NCBI RefSeq assembly: GCF_000708205.1
Contig: NW_014575562.1
Coordinates: 1,241,616 to 1,305,615, forward strand
Direction of reading: 5' to 3'
Origin: Mixia osmundae IAM 14324
Lineage: Eukaryota; Basidiomycota; Mixiomycetes; Mixiales; Mixiaceae
DNA: 64,000 bases
Below the pieces are notes generated by a model that had not been told where the DNA came from, did no database searches, and saw only the letters and a list, made by a program, of their open reading frames with translations. Shown here piece after piece: positions 33,049 to 44,061 of this stretch. The position numbers and the translations under genes are program-made. The first letter of the stretch is position 1. Each line of letters starts with the position of its first letter.

Positions 33049-34019
33049 TCAGAGCCTGATGTGACCTGAGAAGTATTTGATATGCCCGGGGATGCTACCG
33101 AGCTTTTCCTTGAGCTTGTTGTGTACTGTAGGGCACATCAACGGCCATCTCGCACAGGGTGAGCGTGAAGTTGCGCGCACCAACGAAAACGGCAAACTCT
33201 GTCGGCCTGACGGCTGAGCGACGCTCAGGCGGTAGCAAGGCTAGCTGATGCTCAACGTCCTTTTGGAGCTCGGTGACTGCGTAGCCCAGTGTTCTGAAAG
33301 TTCCGTTCAGTCGGGCAGCACAGACCTGGCAGAGCGATGACATACGTGCGCGAGTCGTCTACTTCGTCCTGCATGGCAGTACATGAGCGCTTCAGGAAGA
33401 TGGAGCGGATTCGGTACACGGACAACGATGAGGATCTTGCGACCGATGAGTGGACGCGCGCCAAGGGTGGAGTGATCCAACCACTGGGTCCGGACGACTT
33501 CTTTGCCAAGCTTTTCCTCGGTCGTCGACGGACCGTTGAGTGAGCCATCAAGCGCGCCAAGCTCCTCATAGAGCGAGAGACCGATAGCCTGGGCGCGAGT
33601 TTTACCGCACGCGCAGAAACCAGCTAGCGACCAGATGGTCTACCTGTATAGGAATGTTGCGCTTTTTGGAATCTTTGAGGAAGGAGCGCTGCAGTCAACA
33701 CGAGTGAGGTTTGGCACCGACGCAAGGCCAGGGGCTGACTGACGAGGACACGAGCGGGGAAGAAGCCGCTGTAGGTGTCGACCGTCGCGTGAGAAAGCCA
33801 AGTCAAGAGAGCGAGATGACTGACCCTCCACCTGCGGAACAGAGGATAAGTACAGGAGCAATGATGCGAGCCAGGCGCACCAATGGCAATCATCATATCA
33901 GGAGTGAATTCATCTCTTATCTTTGCTGCCGTCTTGCCAATGATAAGGTGAATCTCCTCGTAGGTCACTCTGACATGTCCGTCGTCCGCTGAGGGGACCA
34001 ACAGAGTAAGCGACGACAT
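33049..34019 (-). CDS. Xanthine/hypoxanthine phosphoribosyltransferase, with a 7-nt microexon
   Basis: Purine salvage enzyme adding phosphoribose from PRPP to a 6-oxopurine (Xpt1/Hpt1 family). Eight exons: 34019..33881, 33831..33825, 33768..33744, 33688..33644, 33588..33427, 33368..33346, 33293..33181, 33125..33049; introns 49-58 nt; 196 residues. Signatures: RVTYEEIHLIIGKTAAKI, MMIAIGGGGFFPARVLRSFL, KRNIPIQAIGLSLYEELG, VVRTQWLD, the PRPP loop LIVDEVDDSRTTL, YAVTELQKDVEHQL, PTEFAVFVVHNKLKEKLGSI. Exon 2 is just 7 nt and supplies the middle of the GGGG run; without it the frame and the conserved motif are lost. I cannot separate xanthine from hypoxanthine specificity. Confidence 0.93.
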
Positions 34020-34200
34020 GACGATGCTGCTGTCACGGGCTTGCCAGACATATTTGAGCGGCACGAGGTCGGAGCAGTCGACGTACTACGTTGGACTCCG
34101 AGTGACAAGACGTGACGCGGCGGCGGCGGAGGCAAAAGTCCAAAGGTGCCTGGCTCGCTCAGCGGTCGCAGGCTTTGAGAGGCCAGAGAGCACAGTCAGA

Positions 34201-36130
34201 ATGGCGGGTCGAACGACGAGGATCAAGGCAAGCGTGCTGCCGAGTGACCCGACCATCCGGTGACTGACCACTTGGCTGACATGCGCAGATTCTCTTGGCC
34301 ATCGACACGGTCTTTCTCTTAGTTGAGCTCATCACGGGCTATGCGGTCGGATCGCTCGCCCTTGTGGCAGACAGCTTTCATGTGAGCCCTCTGGTGATCA
34401 ATCTCGTCGACGGCGCTGACTTGTCGGGATCTGCAGATGCTCAATGATGGCAAGCGGCACTACTCCTGGCGTCTCCCTCGCTGCTTTGCTGACTCAGGCT
34501 CGACGTCACAGTCTGCTCGCTCATCGTAGCCCTCTACGCGATCAAGCTCGCACAACGATCAGCGGCAGATATCGACTCGAAGTACACCTATGGCTGGCAG
34601 CGCGCGGAGATCTTGGGCGCTCTCATCAACGGCGTATTCCTGCTCGCTCTCTGCTTCTCCATCTTTATGGAAGCCATCGAGCGATTCTTTAACGCCACAG
34701 GTACGTCTGTACTCTCGAGACGCCGAGTCGCTCATCATTTTGCTCGCTTAACAGAGGTCGGCTCGCCCAAGCTCGTCGTCATCGTCGGCTCGCTCGGCCT
34801 GCTCAGCAACGTCGTCGGCCTCTTCCTCTTCCACGGTAGGCTGATTTCACAAAAAGCATGATACTGGGACGTCGCTGATCCAGCGCAGAGCATGGGCATG
34901 GTGGCCATGGCGGTCACACCCATAGTCCGTCCGATCAGACAGAGACGCATGCCAATGCCTTGGACGCGTCAAACATCGCCGAGGAAGGTCGCATGACCAA
35001 CAGGAGATCCAGAGCCATCTCGATCTCTTCGAGCTCGCGTGATGAGCAGGACGACATTGAGAGCGAATACGACGAGCTGTTCGTCCACCCTGCAGAAGCG
35101 AGAGCCAATGTCGTTCGCCGGGCACAGGGTCATCGATATGGCAGCTCCGTCTCTTCCCAGACAGGGCCTTCCGCCGGCTACGGCGCTATCAATACACCGA
35201 ACAAGCCAAAGCGATCGAGCATAAGCTCAAAATCTCTGGACGAACACTCATCGGAGCGCGCGCCATTCCTGCCCTCTCGCACAAAGTCCAATGGACACGC
35301 TCACGGGCACGATCACGATCACAGCTCTCCGCATGTTCACGAGAACGGAGGAGATGCAGATGATGAGGAGGATCATGGACACCAACATGGGCCAAAACCA
35401 GCAGGGAGTACAGGACATTCTCATGGCAATATGAATATGCGTGGTGTCTTCCTTCACGTCCTCGGCGATGCCCTCGGCAATGTTGGGGTCATTGTAGCCG
35501 GGCTCGTCATCTGGCTGTCTACATGGCAATACCGCTTTTACTTTGACCCTGCCATATCCCTCCTGATCACCTGCATCATCTTTGCGAGCGCTTTACCTCT
35601 GGGTAAGCGTCCTGCGCCTGCTGTGTAGACGAGGCTGACCTAGCTGCGTTCACAGTCAAGTCGGCGTCATTCATACTCCTGCAAGGGACACCAAGCACAG
35701 TGCCCGTCGATCGCGTGCGAGATGCCATCATGGAAGTACAGGGCGTCGTGTCTGTTCACGAGCTCCACATCTGGTCTCTGTCAGAATCTGTACTTGTGGC
35801 ATCCGTACACGTCCTTGTCCCTTCGAAGACAGACTATGTCGAGATCAGTGACCGAATTCGGACCGTGCTGCACTCATATGGCATCCACTCGAGCACGATA
35901 CAGCCCGAAATAATAGGCGAGCAGAGGATAAGGCCCACAAAGCCAACCGTCGGCCAGCTAGCAACCCTGAGCGAAGTCGAAGCAGTCGACGTGAGTTGCT
36001 GTGCATAAGAGGTCTTCTATGCTGATGCAATCTTGGCCAGGATTCATGCTACGTGCAGTGCGTGTCGGCTGACTGTGCGGACGGAAGCTGCTGTCCACCA
36101 CCTCAGGCGAGCAAACCAGACCCGGCATGA
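34201..36130 (+). CDS. ZRC1: Vacuolar zinc transporter, CDF/SLC30 family
   Basis: Zn2+/H+ antiporter of the Zrc1/Cot1 type, loading zinc into the vacuole. Exons 34201..34227, 34289..34381, 34437..34449, 34512..34700, 34755..34835, 34889..35602, 35656..35990, 36041..36130; 513 residues. Introns 34228..34288 and 34450..34511 begin GCAAGC instead of GT. Matches: ILLAIDTVFLLVELITGY, SLALVADSFHMLND, SKYTYGWQRAEILGALING, GLLSNVVGLFLFHEHGH, the His-rich loop (HGHGGHGGHTH and HAHGHDHDH), HVLGDALGNVGVI, FDPAISLLITCII. Both HxxxD metal pairs are present. The last exon encodes a Cys-rich tail (CYVQC, DC, GSCCPPP). A Ser/Arg-rich insert lengthens the cytosolic loop. Confidence 0.94.
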
Positions 36131-36190
36131 GTGACTGTTGTCGTTCTGCTTCGGTGATATGTTGTACACTCTATTTGCAGCAGCATCCTG

Positions 36191-38130
36191 TCATAGCTTT
36201 GCTGTCTGACTGCTTGGCGGGAAAGCAGTGCGTGAAAGCGGCTTCTTTTGCACTTTACCCATTGCATTGCGTGGAATCTCGTCGTAGATCTTAATTCTCT
36301 GGGGCAGCTTGTATGCAGCCAGCTGAGCAGCACATCAGTCAGGCTTATGTACTGAATCGAAAATGACCTACAGTTTGGCGCAAATCTTGCCTCAGAGACT
36401 TGATATCGATGGACTGGCTCGACGCTGTCAACACCAGCACCGCGCCCACAACCTCGCCCCACTTGTCGTCCGGCACTGCCACGACTGCGGCATCCTTGAC
36501 GTACTTCAGATCGAGCAGAGCACGTTCTACTTCCAGAGCACTGATCTTCTCCCCTCCAGACTTGATGATGTCCGTACTGTTGCGGCCGAGGATCCTGTAA
36601 GAGCCATCAAATTGGCTCGAGCGTTGTGCTAGATCGCCCGTCTTGAACCAGCCGTCTGAAGTGAACTCTTTTGCGGTAGCTTCCGGCCTCTGCCAGTACT
36701 CTTTGAAAACAGAAGCTCCGGCGATTTGGATCTCACCAGGGGTGTCGAGTCGATCTGTGACGTCCTGTTGCTGATCTTCATTCCAGAGTCTGACTTGCTG
36801 GCGGGGCATAGGGTGCCCAACGTGTCCCTGAGAGCCCATCTGAGCTCACACTGAGCCAAGCGTTCGTGGCTTACGTCAATGCGAGTGGCGATGTCGATGC
36901 CGCATGACAGAATCATTGATGTCTCGCTCATGCCGTACCGTTCGAGCAGTGTACAGCCGCTAAACTCTTTCCATCGTTGCTTTGTTGTCGTAGGCAGAGG
37001 CGCAGAGCCTGATATCTGAAGCCTGAATTGGTCACATGCAGCGCGCAGATCCTTTCGCTGCTGGTCCGTTGCCTTTGCCGCAGTCTGAAGCAGACGAGCT
37101 GAGTGATATGTTAGCCCAGACCCGGGATGACATCGCAGACTCACAATATATGGTCGGCACGGCCATGAAAAGAGTCAGGTCCCGTCGTTGATCTTGCCAC
37201 CGGTCAAGGATCTGTGTTGGCATCCCTCAATGAATACAGGCTCTCGAATGCGCGTGGAAGCCATACCGCCTGAGGATCGAAGCGAGGCATGATTTCTACG
37301 GTTGCGCCTGCCCAAAGTGCGGTAAGGAGGGCGTTTTCGATTCCGTGTGCGTGGTGAAGTGGCAGGCAGTGTAGTATCTTGTCCTGCCCGGTTCATCAGT
37401 TCAGAGGCTCGCGATATCGACAGCTCATCGACTTTTGACGACCATTGCCATGCTTCTTCCATTGCCTCGAGGTGAGACGCAATCTGTTCGTGCGAAAAGA
37501 CGACACCCTTTGGCTTGCCTCTGTGGCTTTCCTTGAGCAGGAGCTTCACTCGCCGTAGTACTCGCTCACGTCGTGCCGGACGTATACAATATGAAAGCCC
37601 GCGCATCCGGCGCGACATCGGTCAATTCGGGTAGGTCATCCGAGGGACCTGCTTCATTGATCTTGAACAGCTGTCCAGCTTCGACGCTGCTCTCGTTCTT
37701 GAGCGTGAATGTGAGAATCGGGGTGGAGGACGCACTCGTGCTCGCTGATGAGCTTGCTTGCCTTTTCGACCTGATCGCCATCCTGGCCGTCCAGGCATAT
37801 CATGCTCGCACCAGTGTCCTTCACATTATAGGCCCATTCAGCTGCAGGATTGGTGTGGAGCAGTGGCACATGGACACCGCCTGCGAGGTAGGTCGCAAGC
37901 GCGGTGATGACCCAAGGGTAGCCGGGACTGAGCAGGCTGATCACTCGCGCTTCAGCAAGACCACCATGGCCGTGCTTGGATTGCATGCGGCGGGCCAACA
38001 AGACAGAATCGTCGAGGAGGTCCTTGTAAGTCTTGGTCAATCCGCGCTGGACGTCGACAACAGCTTGTCTGTGCGCACTGTGGGCAGCATGCTTGGCCAC
38101 TCGCTGGATGAGGCCGATGCGGCTCTTCAT
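36191..38130 (-). CDS. Acyl-CoA synthetase, ACSF3/malonyl-CoA synthetase-like
   Basis: ANL-superfamily ligase, probably mitochondrial. Exons 38130..37771 (or ..37762), 37697..37570, 37520..37433, 37383..37267, 37211..37145, 37098..36875, 36827..36372, 36322..36191; about 523 residues. Motifs: [18 protein letters not shown] (P-loop), [94 protein letters not shown] with the C-terminal lysine. The first exon join is the weak point: the frame shifts near 37770 and either a 73-nt GT intron or a 64-nt GC-AG intron (donor GCAAGC) solves it; I favour the latter because that donor recurs in this window. A real frameshift cannot be excluded. Confidence 0.88.
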
Positions 38131-38451
38131 GACGAATGAAGCTATAAAGACGGGTCGCGCAGCCGAATTAGCCGGCTAGCAAAGCGACACGCGTGGGCTC
38201 CTAGGAGAAGAAGACGCGCTCATCGATGATGTCAGCGATCTCGGAGGAGATCGATCTGCGTGTCACGTCGCCGAAGAACAGCCACAGCAGCAAGCAGGCA
38301 GGAGCACTACACAGCCATGGCAGCAACGGGCACGGCAACACAGTCGCGGAAGGCAGACAACAATGACTTTGTCCCGTGAGCTCTTTCCGGTTGAGGGCCT
38401 TTGCGAGCATCCTGACGCGGCCTCGACTGCAGTCAAGCGGCCCGAGAGTCG
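38131..38451. other. Divergent promoter region
   Basis: Lies between the starts of the synthetase (-) and the profilin-like gene (+). Nothing recognisable beyond short open frames. Confidence 0.4.
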
Positions 38452-38954
38452 ATGGGCAGCAACTATGACATCGAAAAGCTGATAGAAGAGCGACTGATGA
38501 CTTCCAACAGTCGCTTTACACGCGCCTGCGCCTTCGACAAGCAGGACGGCCAGCTCGTTGCAAACACAAAGCCCGGCTTCAGTGTGAGTGCAGCCAGGCA
38601 GGCAGTCTTGCCTCGAATCTGTGGACGTTGCTGACCTTGCAAGGCGTGTAGACCACAGACGCAGAGCTCGCTCAGAGCTTGATCGACATCGTGCTCGCCA
38701 ACAAGCTAGAGGTCGAGAGGTCGGGTCAGAGTGCCTCGTCCAAGGGGAGCTTCTCTATCGATGGTACCAAGTTCACTGTCGAGGATGCCGACCTCGATCA
38801 ATCTTATGCCACTGCCACTGGCGAGGGCGCCATCATACTTCTCCTGAGTGCGACCTACCTCATCGTCGCCCAGGCCAAGCCCAACGTGAGCAAGGACATT
38901 GCGCTCACCGACACGCAGACGTTCGGACGAGGCCTGGTCGACTTGTCTCAATGA
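38452..38954 (+). CDS. Profilin-like small protein
   Basis: Exons 38452..38583 and 38652..38954, 68-nt intron, phase 0; 144 residues. The layout follows profilin: an N-terminal helix (NYDIEKLIEERLM), ACAFDKQDGQLVANTKPGFS corresponding to the aIiGxDGxvWA stretch, a helix AELAQSLIDIVLA, then KGSFSIDGTKFTVEDADLDQ like profilin's gGxKYmvi, GEGAIILLLSATYLIVAQAK like GvtixKTxqalivgiyd, and a C-terminal helix. The Trp near the profilin N-terminus that binds poly-proline is missing. Either a divergent profilin or another small protein of that fold; actin binding is not shown. Confidence 0.5.
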
Positions 38955-39637
38955 TGCTCAAGCGTACTCTAGTGCGTACCCTGCCGAAGCCGAAAAAAAA
39001 GAGCATGCATTGCAGCGTAGCAATGTAACATCATCGTATTCGACGGCTAACAAAGATACTTCATCTACTTCTGGATCTCCTGAAGGCTTGGCATGATCCC
39101 GCTCGATGCTTGTCCGCTCACACGAGCAAGGAGCCCCACGTGGCCTTTGAGTAACAATCGAGCGTAGCCACGTTGGATCGACAAGCAATTGGCTTATCGT
39201 GAATTCCTTGAACGGCAATGATAGCGCGCGGGGAGGTGTGACGTCGTTGGGCACCAGTCCAAGCATATCATACTGACTGCAGAGCCCATTCACGGCAGCA
39301 GCTCACCCTCGCTCAGGACGCTGAGAAGCGTTGCTCCATTAGCGCCTTGAGGCCAGAGCAGCCTTCTTCGGCGTTTCAGCTTTGCCCTCGGTACCTCGGT
39401 CACCTCCGCTTCCGCCCCGCCGCCCGTCAATTGAAACTCAAGTAGACAAAGATTGCGCATCTCTTGGCCGCATAGCGCTGTCTTGGCTAGTAGTACCCAC
39501 ACCGGATCAGGTAGCCAGCATCGCTCTGCCTGACTGACAGCCGGTCGGGTTCCGCGTAGAGCGGTAGCAGCCCTCAAAAGCTCATCTAGCGAAAATCTGC
39601 CAAGACCGTTCCGAGCCACTCCGACAGACTCGCAGAG
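38955..39637. other. Intergenic region upstream of the ammonium transporter
   Basis: Presumed 3' end of the profilin-like gene and promoter of the transporter. An A8 run lies near 38993. A 109-codon antisense frame (39290..39619) has no recognisable content and is probably chance. No clear TATA box. Confidence 0.4.
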
Positions 39638-41307
39638 ATGGTCAACATCACTTATGGCGTCATCTCCACTCCACCACAGGTCACTACGGCCGACCAGGCG
39701 ACCTTCCTGACCTCCAACGGAACGGACCTCATCACCACACAGGCCGATGGTACGATCGCCGCCTTTTCGCCAGGTGACATCGCCTGGGTCCTCACTTGCA
39801 CTGCACTCGTCTGGATCATGATTCCTGGACTCGGCTACCTCTATTCGGGCCTTGTCAGGCGGAAGAACGCGCTTTCGATGCTTCTCGTCACTTTGCTCTG
39901 TACAGCCACGATGGCCTTTCAGTGGTTCTTCTGGGGCTATTCGCTTGCATTCTCAACCTCGAGCGGCCCAGTGTTTGGCAGCTTGCATTTCTTTGGTCTC
40001 CAAAATGTCCTCGAACAGCCTGTTGCCCAGGCGAATAACAAGATTCCTCAGGTCAGCTTGTGGCGCCCGCTCGTGCGCCGCACTCGTGCTGACTGAGCTT
40101 GCAGATCACATATTGCCTTTACCAACTACAGTTTGCGGCACTCGTGCCTGCGATTGCAATTGGCGCAGCTGCCGAAAGAGGCAGAATCGCGCCTGTGGCT
40201 CTCTTCGTCTTCTGCTGGTCGACCGTCGTCTATTGCCCAATCGCGCGTCAGATCTGGTCGCCCATGGGCTGGGCCTACAAAGCTGGCGTGCTAGATTACG
40301 CTGGCGGTGGTCCTGTCGAAATCTGCTCAGGCACGACCGGCCTGGTCTACTCGCTCTTCCTAGGCCAACGCAGAGGCTTTGGCACGCCAAGACTTGCCTT
40401 CCGTCCCCATTCGACTTCTCATGTCGTGCTCGGCACGGTCTTCCTTTGGGTCGGCTGGCTCGGTTTCAACGGTGGCTCGACCTTTGCTGCCAACCTCAAG
40501 GCATCTCTCGCCATTTTCAACACCAACCTGGCAGGTGCGGGCGGCGGTCTGATCTGGATGCTCATGGACTACCGTCTCGAGAAGAAGCTCAGCGTCATCG
40601 GATTCTGCACGGGTGCTATTTCGGGCCTGGTCGCCATCACCCCAGCTGCAGGCTTCGTTGGTGCGCCCGCTTCGCTACTCATCGGCGTGATCGCGGCCGC
40701 TATCTCCAACATGCTTACGAGCTTGAAGGCCAAATTCAAGTTCGACGATGCTCTCGATATCTTCGCGGTCCACGCAGTCGCTGGAGCCGTTGGTCTCTTC
40801 CTGACCGGTCTGTTCGCTCAAGCCAGCGTCGCCGCCAACGATGGCTACTTGCAAATCGAAGGCGGTTGGCTCGATCAGAATTACAAGCAGCTCTACAAGC
40901 AGATCTACTGGATCTTTGTCGCCTTTGGCTGGACCGCTATTGGTACCTTCCTCGTCATGTTTGTCATCAATCTCATCCCGGGTATGCACTTCCGCGCATC
41001 GGAAGACGCAGAGATCATCGGCATGGACGAGGATCAGTGCAACGAATTCTGCTATGACTTTGCTTACGTCAACCGAGACCTCGAGGGCAATTACAATCCA
41101 GAGGGTGACAGCGACGATTCAAGTGGCACCCAGATCGACGGTGAAGGCGAGAAAACAGCTGCAGGCGGTGCCGCTCCCGGCACGGGCGCAGCACGATCAG
41201 GCGGCGAAGCTGAGGAAAGCAATGTCTCACAGAGTGCCATGACAGGACCGGGCCACGAGCATGATGCTCAGAAGCAAGCATGGGACAAGGAACGCAATAT
41301 TGTCTAA
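39638..41307 (+). CDS. Ammonium transporter, Mep1/3 type
   Basis: Plasma-membrane ammonium permease of the AMT/MEP/Rh family. Exons 39638..40051 and 40105..41307, 53-nt intron; 538 residues. Eleven-helix AMT pattern: GDIAWVLTCTALVWIMIPGL, YSGLVRRKNALSMLLVT, FQWFFWGYSLAFS, ALVPAIAIGAAAERGRI, YCPIARQIWSPMGW, DYAGGGPVEICSGTTGL, WLGFNGGSTFAANLKA, AGFVGAPASLLIGVIAA, DALDIFAVHAVAGAVG. The first pore histidine is replaced by Glu210, as in yeast Mep1/Mep3 (Mep2 keeps His); the second, His361, is kept. The cytosolic tail of about 90 residues is acidic, Gly/Ala-rich and Ser-rich, a likely regulatory region. Start chosen as the ATG that gives the usual extracellular N-terminus. Confidence 0.96.
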
Positions 41308-41650
41308 ATCATTCAATTTCGATGGAATCTCCGCATCTCATTCGGCGTATAGACGAACTTGAACAGTGCTCTGTATATGTCGCAAACTTCTTTGTCCTGT
41401 ACCATTATTCTCTAATGCACCACGTTCAAGATTCTACTGCACATTTTGCGTGACTCGAGGCCAAGCAAAGCGTGCACGTGGCAGCGTGACTCGAAAGCTT
41501 TCGCGTCTCGGCGAGTCACAAATCAAGGGGGGGGCTCGATCGCTTAGTCATGCTCGCCGAGTCATCAGAGGCCAGCGCAAGGCGGACACAGGGATAAGAA
41601 GTCGATCTGCGTGAGCACTGACCTATCTACGCAGAAGAAGAGTGACGCTG
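41308..41650. other. Intergenic region
   Basis: Presumed 3' end of the ammonium transporter and promoter of the arrestin gene. A G7 run lies near 41526. No gene seen. Confidence 0.4.
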
Positions 41651-43348
41651 ATGCTTAGCTGTCAGCAAGCCTTTGAGAGACCGTTCAGACGGAGGTCGAG
41701 CTTTGCGCTTGACCAAGTAAGAACTAGCAGCTTGCAAGCTCGCGCAACTGCTAAGCTTGCGGAGATGCTGTTCGATGTGCCCAAGCTCAAGCTGGCCATC
41801 AACCCGCCCATGCTGTTTTTGCATCCGACAGGTACGTTTCACATAGAGCCTCCACATGAGAGCTCACAACGCAGCACAGATCCGATAGCTAGACACACAG
41901 AGCCTTCAGAAGACACGATACTGCAGGGCGAGATCACTTTGACGCTGCCAAAGAGCAGAGACCTCAAGGACGGTCTCGAAGTCAAACTCATCATCACGGC
42001 CGACTTGTACGTACCCGACAGACCGCATGACCGTGCCATTCTCTGGCAGCAGAAGCTCGTCATCACCCCAGGTGCGCTCGACAAGGGCACGCATGTCTTT
42101 GCCTATACGTTCGTCGTGCCTGCGAGCGTACCTTGCCATGAGCGGTGTCGACATGGCAAGATCATCTCAAAAGTCACAGTCAATGCCCGAAGCATGGGCG
42201 CGCTCGGCTCCGATCTCACTGCGGAGCGTTACTGTCAGATGATCAGCAATCCAGCCGGTCCAACAGATGCGCCGCCCGGCCTGACGCTTAATATTGAAGA
42301 GTACACAGACGAGTTGGGCCCGTACAATATCGCTGTCACGGCGGAGCATCTGACAATATCTGGGCTCGTGCTATTCTCACTGTCGCTACCTTCGCCCCCG
42401 ACCGATGTCACCCTGATGTCTGTGTCGGCTTATATCGACCAAGCTTTCGAGTTGACGCCTTTGCGCTACTTTGTGTTTGGAGCGCCGGCACCGCCAGCAA
42501 ACAAAATACTACATCCTGCTACTATCCGGCGGCCGCTCATCAGGCTTGACGGGGTCTCAGAACACGCCCAGTCCGATGCCTCTCCCACGACAGTGCCTGT
42601 ACCCGACCTGCCCCGTCGAGTGCCCTCTGCCCTTGCACTGAACGGCTATGACGACGAGGACGACACGGCAGAGCGCTTTGCTACCGAGCTTGCAGAAGCT
42701 GCTCGCAACCGGAATCGTAGCGTCTCCCAGCATCGCCGAGCCTCGGCCTCGCCCGCTGGCAGTCGCGGTGTCTCGCCACACGCGACGCGTCCCTCGTCGC
42801 CAACGCACGAATATCTTGCAAACGGAGGTCCGAGTCTCAGCGCCAATGCACGGCGCGGCCGAGAGCTTAAGCGGGCAGCTCGCAATGCTTCCATTGGTCC
42901 ACACCTTGCAGATCTCGACGCCAGCGAAGAGTATTCGATCAAGCATGTCTCGAGGATACCAAATGACAATCTCTTGCGACCGAGCACCCAGCCTGGTACA
43001 CAGACTCCGATAAGAATCACGCACGAGTTGGCCATCGAGGTGCGATATCTGAACGCACAGAACAAGCCAAGAGTGCTCAAGATCAAGAAGGCGATCTCGA
43101 TTGCGAGCTGCTGCTGCATGCTCGAATCGCTCGTACTGCCAGTCTATGCAGCCAAAGATCCTCGGAAAGGCAGCATCACAACGACCGACGATGTGCAGAA
43201 TATAATGAAGAATACCTGCATCTGCGGATATTCTCTGAATAAGATGCTCGAAGAAGAGGCAGATTGGATGCGCCTCGAAGTCATGTCGGATTCGCTGGTG
43301 ACGGACGTCGAGCGCGCCTGGCCAAAGCCGCTCGAGCGGGCTACATGA
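41651..43348 (+). CDS. Alpha-arrestin family protein
   Basis: Arrestin-fold adaptor, in fungi usually linking membrane permeases to a HECT ubiquitin ligase. Supported exons: up to 41831, and 41880..43348, separated by a 48-nt intron (GTACGT..CAG) that is a multiple of three with no stop, so retention would also read through. A further 39-nt intron at about 41720..41758 is possible; if not used, translation may begin at ATG 41765 (MLFDVPKLKLAINPPM). N-arrestin strand patterns: ILQGEITLTLPKSRDLKDGL, LVITPGALDKGTHVFAYTFV; C-arrestin: YNIAVTAEHLTISGLVLFSL, then a Ser/Arg-rich loop and ITHELAIEVRYLNAQNKPRV. No PPxY motif was seen. N-terminus uncertain, family fairly clear. Confidence 0.75.
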   Translation: MLSCQQAFERPFRRRSSFALDQVRTSSLQARATAKLAEMLFDVPKLKLAINPPMLFLHPTGTFHIEPPHESSQRSTDPIARHTEPSEDTILQGEITLTLPKSRDLKDGLEVKLIITADLYVPDRPHDRAILWQQKLVITPGALDKGTHVFAYTFVVPASVPCHERCRHGKIISKVTVNARSMGALGSDLTAERYCQMISNPAGPTDAPPGLTLNIEEYTDELGPYNIAVTAEHLTISGLVLFSLSLPSPPTDVTLMSVSAYIDQAFELTPLRYFVFGAPAPPANKILHPATIRRPLIRLDGVSEHAQSDASPTTVPVPDLPRRVPSALALNGYDDEDDTAERFATELAEAARNRNRSVSQHRRASASPAGSRGVSPHATRPSSPTHEYLANGGPSLSANARRGRELKRAARNASIGPHLADLDASEEYSIKHVSRIPNDNLLRPSTQPGTQTPIRITHELAIEVRYLNAQNKPRVLKIKKAISIASCCCMLESLVLPVYAAKDPRKGSITTTDDVQNIMKNTCICGYSLNKMLEEEADWMRLEVMSDSLVTDVERAWPKPLERAT

Positions 43349-44061
43349 AAGGAAGTTGCGAACGTCGTTATATAGCTTGTTGTTGTCGTTACTTAACACC
43401 AAATGTGACGTTCCCTTGCATTGACTTGATACAGTGTCCAATCTTTCTACGGGTGAGCGCTGAAGATGCTGATAAGGGCGGCCATGACCTAGCGAGGCGT
43501 TCCGAAGTGGTCGCAGACTGTTATTATCGCGCGACAAAGTTTTGTCCGCAAGAGAAGGGCGCCTTTATAAGTGTAAATCTCAAATTCATAACATTCTTAT
43601 GCTCGGGCATTAGCGACGACGATGAGGTCACCACCGAGTCTCGCTGAACTGCTTATTGCAAACTAAACCAAACCGTCTCTCTATCCTTTAGGATAGTTAG
43701 CAATCTCTTCGACCTGTCACAAGGTGTCCTAACCTTTTGCCCCACTTCTGAGCCTTTTTCGTTTCATTGGGAACGCAGACGCTCGCCCTTCTTGCTAAGA
43801 CCTGCCTTGGCCATCTCAACGAGGCATCGCTACCCAGTGTGTCACTGCAGCTACAATCTTTTATGCGATGAAGCCAACCAGGCCGGTCTGCCATGCAGGG
43901 CGATCACGCTGGCCTGCAAATGAGGTGTCCATCGCACACGCTTGGGTAATGCTGGCAAGTCAAGCAAATCCAATACAACATATTGACATACTTCGAAGCA
44001 TACGATTCGATCATCTGCGGTCCTGCTTGCTCGAGTCAATTGATCAATCTTGCGAGCAATA
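43349..44061. other. Intergenic region between convergent genes
   Basis: About 710 bp between the arrestin stop and the PP2C stop, unusually long for a convergent pair here. Short open frames on both strands have no recognisable content. AT content is higher than in the flanking genes. No tRNA fold was found. Confidence 0.4.

Noticed and set aside
39290-39619. 109-codon antisense frame upstream of the ammonium transporter
   Set aside because: No recognisable content, lies in a promoter region, and GC-rich sequence gives such frames by chance.
40106-40390. Antisense and alternate-frame open reading frames within the ammonium transporter
   Set aside because: Shadows of a strongly conserved coding exon.
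43614-43650. Possible box C/D snoRNA (GATGAGG and CTGA)
   Set aside because: The boxes are about 25 nt apart, too close for a snoRNA, and there is no terminal stem.
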